A stretch of DNA of 64,000 nucleotides from Pontibacter korlensis (GTDB taxonomy: Bacteria > Bacteroidota > Bacteroidia > Cytophagales > Hymenobacteraceae), in assembly GCF_000973725.1 (NCBI RefSeq), contig NZ_CP009621.1:868001-932000 (forward strand), read 5' to 3'. Below are positions 16,715-26,127 of this stretch, piece after piece. Positions within the stretch are counted from its first letter, which is position 1, and the number at the start of each line of letters is the position of its first letter. Under the pieces are notes generated by a model. The model ran no database searches. It was not told the origin of the DNA and was given only the letters and a program-made list of their open reading frames with translations. The position numbers and the translations under genes were made by a program.

Positions 16715-16933
16715 AGTATGGTCTGTATAGTATGATCTGTTTAGAGTAATGCTAATGTTCTGCTACACCTAGTGCTTTTATACTATCTGTATACGCATAA
16801 CACTACATTGCCAACAAACGGATAGCAGGTTTCTTAGTTGCCAAACCTGCTTTTACTGCCTTTAAAAGGCGTAATTCACTCTATACTTATACTTGCTTGG
16901 AACGGTACAGAATTGTACAGCCAGAGAGGAAAG

Positions 16934-17611
16934 TTAATTGTCGTCGGTTCGTTTATAATCGCCGTTAAGCAGGGACCTGAGAAGCCCTGGTATAGCCATC
17001 ATATTAACTGTGGGGGCCATGATACGATTCTGCTGATGCTGTATCTGCTGTTGTTGCCAGAATCGATAGTTCTGTGCATCGCTCATCGGGGTGATCCTGG
17101 CCAGTTCTTCCAACCTGCGCGGATCCAGGTTTTTAGTGATGATCGCTGTGCCCTTATCCGGAAGCCTTACATTGGCTACGGCTTCTTTAAAGTCCCGCTC
17201 GGTAGGCCACGGGAATACATCCACTGTAGGCAGTTCGGTAGGATCCTCCTGCATCTGCATAATAACGGAGTAACTCTGGCTCTCGTAGTTTTTAGGAATA
17301 ATGAGGTACTGCGGCTTAAAACCTAAGGCGTTGAAAAGGACACTGTCTCCAGCCAGCACAGGCATAGAAAAATAGCCATACTCGTTGGTATAGGTACCGC
17401 GGTTCGTACCCGGCACGTATACACCTGCCCCAGCCACACCATACAGGCTATCGCCGGTAGCCACAAACCCTGACAGCTGCACTACACGTTGCCGGCTTTG
17501 TGCCTCTGCCTGCTCAGGCACCAACAGAAGGAGAAGCAGCGGAAGCCACAACCACTTCGGGAGTTTTGGCAGAGAGGTTTGAAGTATGGCGGGTAAGATC
17601 ATAGGATACAA
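16934..17611 (-). CDS. Exported protein with carboxypeptidase-like regulatory domain
   Basis: 225 residues. A hydrophobic signal (LWLPLLLLLLVPEQAEAQ) is followed by a single carboxypeptidase-D regulatory-like beta-sandwich (VVQLSGFVATGDSLYGVAGAGVYVPGTNRGTYTNEYGYFSMPVLAGDSVLFNALGFKPQYLIIP), the fold found at the N-terminus of many TonB-dependent receptors. Here it is followed by a short helical tail with PTVDVFPWPTERDFKEAVA and a Gln-rich stretch, not a barrel, so it is a stand-alone periplasmic or envelope protein. Function is unknown. The gene is divergent from the ArsR-type regulator, about 80 bp away. Confidence 0.7.
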   Translation of the reverse strand: MYPMILPAILQTSLPKLPKWLWLPLLLLLLVPEQAEAQSRQRVVQLSGFVATGDSLYGVAGAGVYVPGTNRGTYTNEYGYFSMPVLAGDSVLFNALGFKPQYLIIPKNYESQSYSVIMQMQEDPTELPTVDVFPWPTERDFKEAVANVRLPDKGTAIITKNLDPRRLEELARITPMSDAQNYRFWQQQQIQHQQNRIMAPTVNMMAIPGLLRSLLNGDYKRTDDN

Positions 17612-17651
17612 TTATACTTATTAATTCTATTTTATAATAGCCACTTTTGGC

Positions 17652-17659
17652 TAATTTTG
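17652..17659 (+). promoter_or_regulatory. Putative -7 promoter box (TAATTTTG)
   Basis: An exact TAnnTTTG match 33 bp before the ATG at 17692. No TTTG was seen at the expected -33 spacing. It argues for the 17692 start over an in-frame start at 17647, which would precede the box. Confidence 0.5.
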
Positions 17660-17691
17660 TTCATACCGCCCTCAGCCACGACCACTGCAGT

Positions 17692-18078
17692 ATGAGACTT
17701 AAACATTTTAGCCTGGCCTTCGGACAACAGGTGCTAAAAGCCCTGGCCGATGAGTCGAGGCTCCGTATACTTCACCTGATCCTGCGTAACCGGGAAATGT
17801 GCACCTCAGACCTGGAGCAAGTTTTGGACTACACCCAGACAAAAACCTCTCGGCACCTGTCGTACCTGCGCAGTGCCGGGCTTGTAGTGCCGCGAAAGCT
17901 GGATCAGTGGGTGTACTATTCGCTTAAAGAAGAAACTGCCGACCTTGTAAACCAGATCTTCACTTATATGGAGCGCGACAGCATTCTGCAAAAGGATCTG
18001 GAAGTATATAACATCTTATACTCTAACCGCGAACTGGCCGTTACAAGGCTGCAGAACCGCCGCTGGACAGCATCCTGA
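17692..18078 (+). CDS. ArsR-family transcriptional regulator
   Basis: 128 residues from ATG 17692. A winged helix-turn-helix of the ArsR/SmtB type: FGQQVLKALADESRLRILHLILRNREMCTSDLEQVLDYTQTKTSRHLSYLRSAGLVVPRKLDQWVYYSLK. The ELCVCDL-type metal motif at alpha-3 is replaced by EMCTSDL, retaining one Cys (MCTSDLEQ). The effector may be a metal or another signal. The target could be the divergent regulatory-domain gene or itself; nothing in the sequence decides. ArsR-family dimers usually repress their operon until ligand binds. Confidence 0.88.
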   Translation: MRLKHFSLAFGQQVLKALADESRLRILHLILRNREMCTSDLEQVLDYTQTKTSRHLSYLRSAGLVVPRKLDQWVYYSLKEETADLVNQIFTYMERDSILQKDLEVYNILYSNRELAVTRLQNRRWTAS

Positions 18079-18211
18079 ATTGACTTAAGGTATAACTCCC
18101 GAACCATGGTTTTAGTATAGCAGTTCCTAACAAGCTCATTCTAATTCTTTTTGTACCTTACACAAACACTATGCTAAAGCATTTGTTTTGTAACAGAACT
18201 GATACTTATTT

Positions 18212-18913
18212 ATGAAAACATACACCCATATTCTCTTCGACCTGGATCATACGCTGTGGGATTTTGAGAAGAACTCCGAAGAGACAATTTATACTTTGTA
18301 TGATCAGTACGAATTAGCCAAGCATGGCAAGTTCGACTGCGACTCTTTTTACCGGAAGTATAAGTTCGTAAACACCCGCCTGTGGGATCTCTACAACAAA
18401 GGCAGGATAAATCAGAAAGAGCTGCGCGAAAGCCGCTTTGTAAAAACCCTTCTTGGCTTAGGCTTGGCAGAACACGAAATACCACAGGATATTTCAGAGG
18501 CTTACATCCAGATTTGCCCCACCAAAACAGCTGTTTTCCCTTATACCTATGAGGTGCTGGAGTACCTGCAGCCAAAGTACGGCCTTCACATCATAACGAA
18601 TGGCTTTAAAGAAGTGCAGCACATTAAAATGGGTGCTTCCAAGCTCAATAGCTACTTTAAGGAAATCATTACATCGGAGTGCTGCGGCTACAAGAAGCCT
18701 GACCGCCGCATGTTTGAGCACCTGCTAGACCGCATTAATGTAAAACCAGAGGATTGCCTGATGATTGGCGACAACTACGAGTGTGATATTGAAGGTGCAC
18801 GCGACGCTGGAATAGACCAGGTATACTTTAATCCTGAAAAGATAAAAGGGCGCAAGCGGCCAAAACCGACTTATGAAATCAGCTGCTTAAGTGAGCTGAA
18901 GAAAATACTCTAA
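18212..18913 (+). CDS. yjjG: YjjG-family noncanonical pyrimidine nucleotidase (HAD superfamily)
   Basis: 233 residues. HAD motif I ILFDLDHTLWDF has the nucleophile Asp10 and acid Asp12; motif II is IITNG; the motif III Lys lies in CCGYKKPDRRMFEHLL; motif IV is MIGDNYECDIEGARDAG. The helical cap between motifs I and II is of subclass I. YjjG-type enzymes dephosphorylate noncanonical pyrimidine nucleoside monophosphates and so cleanse the nucleotide pool. The length matches the family. Monocistronic; its stop codon is the first bases of the following hairpin. Confidence 0.88.
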   Translation: MKTYTHILFDLDHTLWDFEKNSEETIYTLYDQYELAKHGKFDCDSFYRKYKFVNTRLWDLYNKGRINQKELRESRFVKTLLGLGLAEHEIPQDISEAYIQICPTKTAVFPYTYEVLEYLQPKYGLHIITNGFKEVQHIKMGASKLNSYFKEIITSECCGYKKPDRRMFEHLLDRINVKPEDCLMIGDNYECDIEGARDAGIDQVYFNPEKIKGRKRPKPTYEISCLSELKKIL

Positions 18914-18954
18914 CATAAAAAGGGCGATGTTTTACCATCGCCCTTTTTATGTTA
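18911..18954. terminator. Bidirectional hairpin terminator
   Basis: A 19-bp perfect stem (TAACATAAAAAGGGCGATG with its complement) and a 6-nt loop. It begins at the yjjG stop codon and also serves the convergent gene ending at 18969. Confidence 0.92.
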
Positions 18955-18968
18955 GCCTGTGAGCAAGC

Positions 18969-19385
18969 CTAGTCTTCAACGTCACCTTTTGTCTCAAGGG
19001 TTCTAAACTCGGCCTGAAGCACCTTAATCTTAGCTTTGTCATCCGCTCCCAACTGCTGCTCCACTGTGTTCTTTCTGGCATCCAGCTTTTCAAGAACAAC
19101 CTTTGCGGCTTTCCAATCTTCATCATTCCAGGTATTCTGCTTAGCCCGCACGTTCTCCATAAAGGTAATGTAGGCGCTTCGCAGGTTTGCAGCGGTGATA
19201 GTAGTTATGTCAGCATAGCTCCCTAAAAGCTCCTGCTGTAGTTGTGGTTTGTTCTGGTCGTCTTGCACTCTAATTACCGCAGCCTCAGCTTTGGCTGTAG
19301 TATAGTTTGTAGCCTCAGCAACAAAGGAAAAGCCCATTGCTGCGGCTAGCATAATCTTAGCGTATTTTTTATTCGTATTTTTCAT
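18969..19385 (-). CDS. Small exported helical protein of unknown function
   Basis: From ATG at 19383-19385 the product is 138 residues: a signal peptide (KKYAKIMLAAAMGFSFVAEA) and then a charged, mostly helical domain with NLRSAYITFMENVRAKQNTWNDEDWKAAKVVLEKLDARKNTVEQQLGADDKAKIKVLQAEFRTLE. An upstream in-frame start at 19604 would add 73 residues that look non-coding. The W-D/N-x-x-D-W and L-D/N-A-R-K pattern resembles small periplasmic Bacteroidota families such as DUF6565, but I am not sure of that assignment. Single-gene unit. Confidence 0.65.
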   Translation of the reverse strand: MKNTNKKYAKIMLAAAMGFSFVAEATNYTTAKAEAAVIRVQDDQNKPQLQQELLGSYADITTITAANLRSAYITFMENVRAKQNTWNDEDWKAAKVVLEKLDARKNTVEQQLGADDKAKIKVLQAEFRTLETKGDVED

Positions 19386-19731
19386 AGCATTAACTCTTTT
19401 ATAAGCTACCGATCTACGATAGCAGGAGCCTTTTACGCAAAACAGTACAATCAAGGTTAAAGAAACATTGCAAAAAGTACTCTTATTTTGCTTCCTATTC
19501 CCACTTCCGCGCCTCATTACAAAACAAGCCTTCAAATTCAGTGCAATTTCTATCATTCCTAAAGCGTTTGTTTTGCCAAGCGAACTACTTAAGGTATAAT
19601 CCAACCCAGGCTTATGTTAGCGTGCGAAATATTCCCTGTCCGTCATCACCTTGATAGCCTAGAGCCGTACCTAATAGCTGCATGCAACCTAGCGACATTA
19701 AGGTGCTAAGCTATGAACCCCTATAAATAAG
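19386..19731. other. Gene-free region
   Basis: About 345 bases upstream of the small exported-protein gene and downstream of the GH20 gene terminator. Nothing recognisable apart from the promoter it must contain. Confidence 0.35.
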
Positions 19732-19770
19732 TATGGCCTACAGACTGCGTACTGCAACCTGTAGGCCATA
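19732..19770 (-). terminator. Terminator of the GH20 gene
   Basis: A 12-bp perfect stem TATGGCCTACAG with its complement and a 15-nt loop, 32 bp past the GH20 stop codon. It has no strong U-run, so it may be a weak terminator. Confidence 0.6.
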
Positions 19771-19802
19771 TTCAGTTTAGCCTTACTACAGCTACCTGCT
19801 GT

Positions 19803-22379
19803 TTACATTGAACTTTGATTTTGTATGGTTATGGTTTGCCCTCCCCGCCCTGCGGTGTTGAAAACCCGCAGCTTCACTGCTCCAGTTGCCGCAATAGGGC
19901 CGGAGTAGGCTGGGCTGGTTTTAGTTGGCTCTGTACCGTCTGTTGTGTAGCGAATGGTAAAACCTGGGAACTGCACATTGGCTACTACCTTTCCGTCTAT
20001 CACCTTTGCACCCGCAGTCGGTATTCTGTATTGGTATCCTCCTGCGTAGTAATCCAGCCGTGGTAGTTCTCTTTTGCCCACTACGTTTATAAACTCAGAC
20101 CAGGCTTGGCTATAAAGCTTGTTGCTTTTTGCAGCGTCTTTTTCTTTGGCCCAGTCAGGGTCTTTGGCCCAGGCCCGCTCAGCCACGCCTAACAATTTGG
20201 GCAGCAATTTATACTCAAAGTCTTCGGTGGTTCTGTTTGTTTCAGACCACAGCGGTGCTTCGATGCCTACAATATTTGCCTTTCCTTTCTCAGTCAGTGC
20301 CTCCTTACTCTTGATGATGGATCTATCCAAAGGATTGCCCCTATCATCCTCCTTCAGGTTGCGAAGATAATCGTAAGGTATAAAGTAAAAAGGTTTATCA
20401 ATGTCTACATAGCCTCCCCAGTATAACCCCGGCTCGCTAAAAGAAGGGTTATAGGCAAGGTCCAGGTAGAAGTGAGTCACTCCCGTCAGGATTACTTTAT
20501 ACCCGGCGTTCGCCATGCGATAAGCCAGGTCCTCAGCACCTGAGCCAGGGCTGTTCTTCCATACATTCACGTGGAAATTCTCATTTGCAAACTGCTGGTT
20601 AGGCACCCAGTTCACTTTTCCGTTTTTAACTTCTTTTCGCAATCCTATCTCCTCCCAGCCCGACAGGTACAGGCCACGCTCCTGCAGCATCTGGTTCACC
20701 TTGCCGAAGTAGTAATACCAAAGGTCGTCTGTGTTTTTAACCTCCGGATTCTGGCTGATAAGACGCTGTACAGAAGGCGATTTCTCCCACACACCTTCTG
20801 GCACCTCATCTCCTCCAAAGTGTATCGTGTGCAGCGGAGCTTCTGCCTCTTTATACATGCTCATAATTTCATCTACCACTGTCTCCAGGAAGTTATAGGT
20901 AGAAGGCAGCGACACATCCATAATATTGTCGCTCCAGCCTTGCACCGAGCGGTAAACCGACTTATCGTTCAGGTCGCGCAGCAGGTAGCGCTCCGCTTCC
21001 TCCTTTTTACCTTCGTCCATCAGTTTCATGTAGCGAGCATCCATGGCCTTAATGGCAGCTCTGGCATGCCCCGGAGTCTCAATCTCTGGTATTACCTCTA
21101 TATGGCGGTCGCGCGCATACTTGAGAATCTCAATAAAGTCCTCCCTGCTGTAAAAGCCTGTTCCCGCTTTATTACTTGCATCTGGCCCGGAGCCATAAGA
21201 AGGTACAATGCTGCTTCTGCCATCGGTGGCGTGGGCTCGCGTGCCGCCAACAGCGGTAAGCTCAGGCAACGAACGAATTTCAAGACGCCAACCCTCATCC
21301 TCACTGAAATGGAAATGCAGCTTGTTCATTTTATAAAGGGCCATTACGTCCAATACCTTGAGCACTTCCGATTTAGGCTGGAAGTTGCGTGCCATGTCCA
21401 TCATAAACCCTCTGTAACCAAAGCGAGGAGCATCCTTCACTTCTACGCCTGCCACTTCTACTGTAGCTGCCTTGCCCGCATATGCAGTAGCCGGCAGCAT
21501 TGTTTTAAGCGACTGAATGCCGTAGAAGGCACCGGCAGGTGAGGAAGCAGTTATTTCTATCCGCTCCGGGTTTACACTTAGTGTATACTCCTCTGCCCCC
21601 ATGCCGGGCTTTTTCCTAATATATATCGCCTTACCAGTAGCGCTACTCTGTATAGCAGGTTTCTGTCCTACTGCGGTAGCCAGTATCTCTGACAGGTGTT
21701 CTGCTTCTCTTCTAAAATCTGCATCAGCTACCACAGTTACCTTTGTATCTAAAGTAAACGGCTTCCCTTTTTCCTGGTAAGAAATCGGAGTTGGGAAAAC
21801 TTTGGTAAGTGCTGTAGTCGGCAGGTCCTTTATAGTGGCATTATCCTCATAAATCTTCGCTGCTAACTGTTGCGTGGCCTCATCAAAGTGGTTTCCTGGC
21901 TCAATTTCCAGCGAAACAGGTATACCTTTTCCTGGTTCCGCATCATAAACAATATAGAACCCGCTAGGGAAGTTAGAGACATTCCGGACAGTGCGGCCCA
22001 ATACCTCTATAGTACCCGATGCACCAGGCGCTATCTCCTCGAACTTAGGTCCTGGAGCCAAGTAGTGCAAGTCGCCGTTGAAGTGCTGTATGGTCGCAAC
22101 CGTAGAATCAGCCGCTGTAAGTGCTCCTCCATTAAAATAAAGCTTCCAACCTTTGGCAGGCAATGTCTCTGTCCCATTATTGGTGATCGTTAAAACCGAT
22201 CGGGATTGTGCCTTGTTCTGGTAATGATTGTCAGCCAGTTCCAACTTCAGGCTCAGGCCCTGTGCTTCTGCATTCGTTTCATTGGCGGCCGATATGGCAG
22301 CAGTGTCAGTGGATACTTGGGAGCAGCTCATAAGCATGGCCTGGGAGAGCAGCCATACCGCTACGGCTAGTTTTTTCAT
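19803..22379 (-). CDS. GH20 beta-N-acetylhexosaminidase lipoprotein (chitobiase-like)
   Basis: 858 residues. A signal peptide with Cys19 (LSQAMLMSC) makes it a likely lipoprotein. Domains in order: an N-terminal carbohydrate-binding CHB_HEX-like domain (about 45-185), a GH20b alpha/beta domain (about 190-310), the GH20 TIM barrel (from about 320, FGYRGFMMDMARNFQPKSEVLKVLDVMALYKMNKLHFHFSEDEGWRLEI) and a C-terminal CHB_HEX_C sandwich (IRYTTDGTEPTKTSPAYSGPI). The catalytic pair Asp524-Glu525 sits in IHFGGDEVPEGVW. By family, the enzyme removes terminal N-acetylglucosamine from chitobiose or related glycans by substrate-assisted catalysis. Its likely place is the periplasm or surface, feeding amino-sugar uptake. 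A 323-codon open frame runs antisense to it and is a shadow. Confidence 0.93.
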   Translation of the reverse strand: MKKLAVAVWLLSQAMLMSCSQVSTDTAAISAANETNAEAQGLSLKLELADNHYQNKAQSRSVLTITNNGTETLPAKGWKLYFNGGALTAADSTVATIQHFNGDLHYLAPGPKFEEIAPGASGTIEVLGRTVRNVSNFPSGFYIVYDAEPGKGIPVSLEIEPGNHFDEATQQLAAKIYEDNATIKDLPTTALTKVFPTPISYQEKGKPFTLDTKVTVVADADFRREAEHLSEILATAVGQKPAIQSSATGKAIYIRKKPGMGAEEYTLSVNPERIEITASSPAGAFYGIQSLKTMLPATAYAGKAATVEVAGVEVKDAPRFGYRGFMMDMARNFQPKSEVLKVLDVMALYKMNKLHFHFSEDEGWRLEIRSLPELTAVGGTRAHATDGRSSIVPSYGSGPDASNKAGTGFYSREDFIEILKYARDRHIEVIPEIETPGHARAAIKAMDARYMKLMDEGKKEEAERYLLRDLNDKSVYRSVQGWSDNIMDVSLPSTYNFLETVVDEIMSMYKEAEAPLHTIHFGGDEVPEGVWEKSPSVQRLISQNPEVKNTDDLWYYYFGKVNQMLQERGLYLSGWEEIGLRKEVKNGKVNWVPNQQFANENFHVNVWKNSPGSGAEDLAYRMANAGYKVILTGVTHFYLDLAYNPSFSEPGLYWGGYVDIDKPFYFIPYDYLRNLKEDDRGNPLDRSIIKSKEALTEKGKANIVGIEAPLWSETNRTTEDFEYKLLPKLLGVAERAWAKDPDWAKEKDAAKSNKLYSQAWSEFINVVGKRELPRLDYYAGGYQYRIPTAGAKVIDGKVVANVQFPGFTIRYTTDGTEPTKTSPAYSGPIAATGAVKLRVFNTAGRGGQTITIQNQSSM

Positions 22380-22683
22380 ATCGTCTGTCTATATATAACC
22401 AAGTGGACAATTCGTTTCTTACTCGCTATCAAGTTATAAATAATTTTAAGATATAATAAAATAGGTATAGACTGATTTCAACAAGCCCCCGGTTGTACTA
22501 GACAAGAAGTATACTATCAGTACAAATACCACACATAAGTATACCAAGAGCAGGGATGCCTACGCCGGTCTAGGCTGTGGCTGTTGATAACGCAAAATCA
22601 AATTATAAGCTTACCTTTGTTCAGGTGCCCTCCGTAGGGTATATAAGTGATTTATCTAATTTCAAATCTGTAACTATAAAAAA
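22380..22683. other. Divergent promoter region between GH20 and pruA
   Basis: 304 bases, AT-rich. It holds the pruA -7 box (22612-22619). No gene or repeat seen. Confidence 0.45.
22612..22619 (+). promoter_or_regulatory. Putative -7 box of the pruA promoter (TACCTTTG)
   Basis: An exact TAnnTTTG match 64 bp before the pruA ATG. A TTG at 22584-22586 is 25 nt upstream, longer than the usual -33 spacing. Confidence 0.5.
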
Positions 22684-24318
22684 ATGGCAACCGGATTTTT
22701 TAGAGTACCAACACCAGTAAACGAAGCCGTTAAGTCTTACATTCCTGGCTCACCTGAAAAGGAAGAGCTTCTGCGTACTTATAAAGAGTTAAAGTCTCAG
22801 CAGTTAGATGTGCCTATGTACATCGGCGGCGAGAAAGTATATACAGATAACAAGCAGCCAATGCTGCAGCCTCACGACCACCAGCATATCCTGGGCCACT
22901 ATAACTATGGCGATGCGTCACACGTGGAACAAGCTATAAATGCTGCACTAGCTGCGCGTGAGTCTTGGGCGAATATGAGCTGGGAGCACCGCGCCAGTAT
23001 TTTTCTAAAAGCTGCCGACTTGTTAGCAGGTCCTTGGAGAGCTCGTTTAAATGCTGCCACCATGCTAGGCCAGTCGAAGAACGTTTACCAGGCTGAGATT
23101 GACTCTGCCTGTGAACTTATAGACTTCCTGCGCTTTAACGTGCACTACATGACGGAGATTTACCAGATGCAGCCTGAGTCGTCGCCGGGCGTTTGGAACC
23201 GCATGGAGCACCGCCCGCTGGAAGGCTTCGTTTTTGCCCTTACTCCTTTCAACTTTACCGCTATTGCCGGTAACCTGCCGTCTTCAGCAGCCATGATGGG
23301 TAACGTGGTAGTTTGGAAACCAGCTAACACACAAATCTACGCGGCACACATGATTATGGAGTTGTTCCGTGAGGCTGGCTTGCCAGATGGCGTAATTAAC
23401 CTGGTTTATGTAGACGGTCCGGAAGCTGGTGACGTAATCTTCAACCACGCTGACTTCTCTGGCATCCACTTTACAGGCAGCACAGGAGTATTCCAGAACA
23501 TCTGGAAGACCATTGGCAACAACATCCACAAGTATAAAACTTACCCACGTATTGTTGGCGAGACCGGTGGCAAGGACTTTATACTTGCTCACAAGTCTGC
23601 TAACGCCAAGGCACTGGCTACTGCCATTTCTCGTGGCGCGTTTGAGTACCAGGGCCAGAAATGCTCTGCGGCTTCACGTGCTTACATCCCTAGCAACCTA
23701 TGGGAAGAGGTAAAAGGCTACGTGATTGAAGACCTGAAGACGTTTAAGATGGGAGCACCGGAAGATTTCGGTAACTTCATCAACGCTGTAATTGACGAGA
23801 AGTCTTTCGACAAGATTGCCAAGTACATAGACAATGCTAAAGAGAGCAATGAGATAGAAGTTATTGCTGGCGGTAACCACGATAAATCGAAAGGCTACTT
23901 TGTAGAGCCAACTGTGCTACTGTCGCACAACCCGACTTACATTACCATGTGCGAGGAGATCTTTGGACCAGTTATTACAATCTATGTGTATGACGAGGAC
24001 AACTTCGAAGATACTATTGAATTGGTTAACGCCACTTCTCCATACGCCTTAACCGGAGCCATCTTTAGCCAGGACCGTTATATTATTGAGTATGCTACGA
24101 AGAAACTGAGCGACTCTGCCGGTAACTTCTACATCAACGATAAGCCAACCGGAGCCGTGGTAGGTCAGCAGCCATTTGGTGGTTCACGTGCATCAGGTAC
24201 AAATGACAAAGCTGGTTCTATGCTAAACCTGCTGCGTTGGGTATCTGCACGCTCTATCAAAGAAACCTTTGTACCACCGGTAGATTACCGTTACCCGTTC
24301 CTGGGCGAGGATAAGTAA
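22684..24318 (+). CDS. pruA: L-glutamate gamma-semialdehyde dehydrogenase (P5C dehydrogenase)
   Basis: 544 residues, the length of stand-alone PruA/ALDH4-type enzymes. It oxidises glutamate gamma-semialdehyde (from P5C) to glutamate with NAD+, the second step of proline catabolism. Visible motifs: FNFTAIAGNLPSSAAMMGN (NAD-binding region), FTGSTGVF, catalytic base Glu293 in VGETGGKDF, nucleophile Cys327 in YQGQKCSAASRAY, and EEIFGPVITIYVY. No PutA proline dehydrogenase domain is fused, and no proline dehydrogenase gene is adjacent, so that step must be encoded elsewhere. Monocistronic, with its own promoter box and terminator. Confidence 0.96.
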   Translation: MATGFFRVPTPVNEAVKSYIPGSPEKEELLRTYKELKSQQLDVPMYIGGEKVYTDNKQPMLQPHDHQHILGHYNYGDASHVEQAINAALAARESWANMSWEHRASIFLKAADLLAGPWRARLNAATMLGQSKNVYQAEIDSACELIDFLRFNVHYMTEIYQMQPESSPGVWNRMEHRPLEGFVFALTPFNFTAIAGNLPSSAAMMGNVVVWKPANTQIYAAHMIMELFREAGLPDGVINLVYVDGPEAGDVIFNHADFSGIHFTGSTGVFQNIWKTIGNNIHKYKTYPRIVGETGGKDFILAHKSANAKALATAISRGAFEYQGQKCSAASRAYIPSNLWEEVKGYVIEDLKTFKMGAPEDFGNFINAVIDEKSFDKIAKYIDNAKESNEIEVIAGGNHDKSKGYFVEPTVLLSHNPTYITMCEEIFGPVITIYVYDEDNFEDTIELVNATSPYALTGAIFSQDRYIIEYATKKLSDSAGNFYINDKPTGAVVGQQPFGGSRASGTNDKAGSMLNLLRWVSARSIKETFVPPVDYRYPFLGEDK

Positions 24319-24347
24319 GCTACTTTTCAAGGAAGCAACTGTAACAG

Positions 24348-24382
24348 AGGCCATGTTCTTTAAAAGGACGTGGCCTTTTGCT
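24348..24382 (+). terminator. pruA terminator
   Basis: A 9-bp stem AGGCCATGT/ACGTGGCCT (one G-U pair) followed by TTTTG, 30 bp past the pruA stop. Confidence 0.7.
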
Positions 24383-24484
24383 TTACAAGTGTGTCAACAT
24401 CATCCTCTTATTTAGAATCATTCAAAATTTCTTAAATAGGCCTCTACACCCCTTAAACAGCATGTATTGTAAATAGCGTATACT

Positions 24485-24516
24485 TTTGATTAATGGCAAA
24501 ATTATACCTAATTTTG
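24485..24516 (+). promoter_or_regulatory. nuo operon promoter (TTTG-N20-TAATTTTG)
   Basis: A -33 TTTG at 24485-24488, a 20-nt spacer and a -7 box TAATTTTG at 24509-24516. This is a full match to the Bacteroidota housekeeping promoter. It predicts a start site near 24523, about 25 nt before the nuoA ATG. An overlapping TACTTTTG at 24481-24488 could be a second -7 box. Confidence 0.8.
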
Positions 24517-24547
24517 CTCTCTAATCTTAAGAAAGCAACACAGAGTT

Positions 24548-24928
24548 ATGGAACCATCTGTAAATCAGTATGTACCGTCGGATTACTTGCCAATAATTAT
24601 CCAGTTTGCGGCTGCACTTGGCTTCGTGATTTTTGCACTAGTGCTAACGCACTTGCTAGGTCCGAAAAGAACCAGTGAGGTTAAAGGTAAAGCATGGGAA
24701 AGTGGTATTGAGTCAGTAGGTGACGCTCGTACACCAATCTCTTACAAATACTTCATGACGGCTATCCTGTTTGTACTGTTCGATGTGGAGGTTATCTTTA
24801 TGTATCCGTGGGCTGTGAACTTCAAAGCTTTTGGCTTTATCGGCTTTTTACAGATGCTCACGTTCATCACGCTGCTCATGGCAGGATTCTTCTACGTGAT
24901 CAAGAAAGGTATTTTAGATTGGAAATAG
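24548..24928 (+). CDS. nuoA: NADH-quinone oxidoreductase subunit A
   Basis: 126 residues with three transmembrane helices, the small membrane subunit of complex I at the junction of the peripheral and membrane arms. Signature residues include ...RTSEVKGKAWESGIESVGDARTPISYKYFMTAILFVLFDVEVIFMYPWAVNF, with the loop Cys of many homologues (YECG) replaced by WESG. First gene of the operon, 25 nt after the predicted transcription start. Followed by nuoB after an 81-bp gap. Confidence 0.95.
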   Translation: MEPSVNQYVPSDYLPIIIQFAAALGFVIFALVLTHLLGPKRTSEVKGKAWESGIESVGDARTPISYKYFMTAILFVLFDVEVIFMYPWAVNFKAFGFIGFLQMLTFITLLMAGFFYVIKKGILDWK

Positions 24929-25009
24929 GATATATTAAACTTTAAGAAGCGCTTTAGTGTTGCAAATACAGGCATTAATCGCCTGCATTTATAATAAATT
25001 ATCCTTAAA

Positions 25010-25564
25010 ATGAGCGATACGAATAAAGATATCATCATGGCTGAGGCCCCAGAGGGGATTTCCGGCGCCGGGTTCTTTGCCACTTCATTAGAAAAAGTAA
25101 TTGGTTTAGCTCGCAAGCACTCGCTGTGGCCTTTACCGTTTGCCACATCTTGCTGTGGTATTGAGTACATGGCTACCATGGGCTCTCACTACGACATCTC
25201 TCGCTTCGGATCAGAGCGCCCAAGCTTCTCCCCACGCCAGGCAGACATCCTGATGGTGATGGGTACCATAGCCAAGAAAATGGGCCCTGTAGTAAAGCAG
25301 GTATATGAGCAGATGGCTGAGCCACGTTGGGTAATAGCAGTTGGTGCGTGTGCCTCTTCAGGAGGTATTTTTGACACCTATTCTGTGTTGCAGGGTATAG
25401 ACCGTGTAGTACCGGTAGATGTTTATGTACCTGGCTGCCCTCCTCGCCCTGAGCAAATCCTGGACGGCCTGATGCGCGTGCAGGAACTGGCAGAAAGCGA
25501 ATCGCTTCGCCGCCGCGACTCTCCGGAATATCAGGCACTCTTAGCCTCTTACAATATTAAATAA
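25010..25564 (+). CDS. nuoB: NADH-quinone oxidoreductase subunit B
   Basis: 184 residues. Carries the terminal 4Fe-4S cluster N2 that passes electrons to quinone: adjacent cysteines in [10 protein letters not shown], a third in VGACASSGG and a fourth in VPGCPPRPE. The length and core match the family; the N-terminal 20 residues are a variable extension. Lies 5 bp before nuoC. Confidence 0.97.
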   Translation: MSDTNKDIIMAEAPEGISGAGFFATSLEKVIGLARKHSLWPLPFATSCCGIEYMATMGSHYDISRFGSERPSFSPRQADILMVMGTIAKKMGPVVKQVYEQMAEPRWVIAVGACASSGGIFDTYSVLQGIDRVVPVDVYVPGCPPRPEQILDGLMRVQELAESESLRRRDSPEYQALLASYNIK

Positions 25565-25569
25565 GCAGC

Positions 25570-26076
25570 ATGGAGCTTACGCACGAAAACGTACTCGGCA
25601 AAATCATCAGCACGTTTGGGGAAGAGAACATCTGGGATGCATTTAACCCGGATGGCATTTTGACCATAACCACCAACCGCGAAACGATACATGACCTGAT
25701 CAAGTACCTGCGCGACGATAAGGAGCTACAAATCAGCTTCCTGACCACGATGTGCGGTATTCATTTCCCAGGCCAGGGCGATAAAGAGCTGTGCTTGATG
25801 TACCAGCTACACAGCCTTCGCCACAACTATCGCATTCGCATTAAAGTGTTTATGCCAGCTTCGGACCCGGTAATGCCAACAATGACGGACCTTTATGCTA
25901 CCGCCAACTGGATGGAGCGTGAAGCTTTCGACTTCTATGGCTTTAAGTTTACAGGTCACCCTAACCTGACCCGTATCCTGAACATCGAGGAGATGGAGTA
26001 CCACCCAATGCTGAAGCAGTACCCGCTGGAAGACCAGACGAGGGAAGATAAGATAAACACGTACTTCGGACGCTAA
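25570..26076 (+). CDS. nuoC: NADH-quinone oxidoreductase subunit C
   Basis: 168 residues, the 30-kDa-type subunit of the peripheral arm, with the signature WMEREAFDFYGFKFTGHPNLTRIL and a following LKQYPL. It is separate from nuoD (not the fused NuoCD of enterobacteria). Starts 5 bp after nuoB and ends 51 bp before nuoD. Confidence 0.95.
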   Translation: MELTHENVLGKIISTFGEENIWDAFNPDGILTITTNRETIHDLIKYLRDDKELQISFLTTMCGIHFPGQGDKELCLMYQLHSLRHNYRIRIKVFMPASDPVMPTMTDLYATANWMEREAFDFYGFKFTGHPNLTRILNIEEMEYHPMLKQYPLEDQTREDKINTYFGR

Positions 26077-26127
26077 GCCAGTTTTTATAGTTAGCAACAG
26101 CTATAGCTTACAGAAAAGGAAACCATA

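Noticed and set aside
20571..21542. 323-codon plus-strand frame
   Set aside because: It lies antisense within the GH20 gene, where codon bias leaves the opposite strand open. The GH20 frame has clear catalytic motifs.
24493..24678. 61-codon plus-strand frame overlapping the nuoA start
   Set aside because: It begins inside the predicted promoter spacer and runs out of frame through nuoA; it is a shadow.
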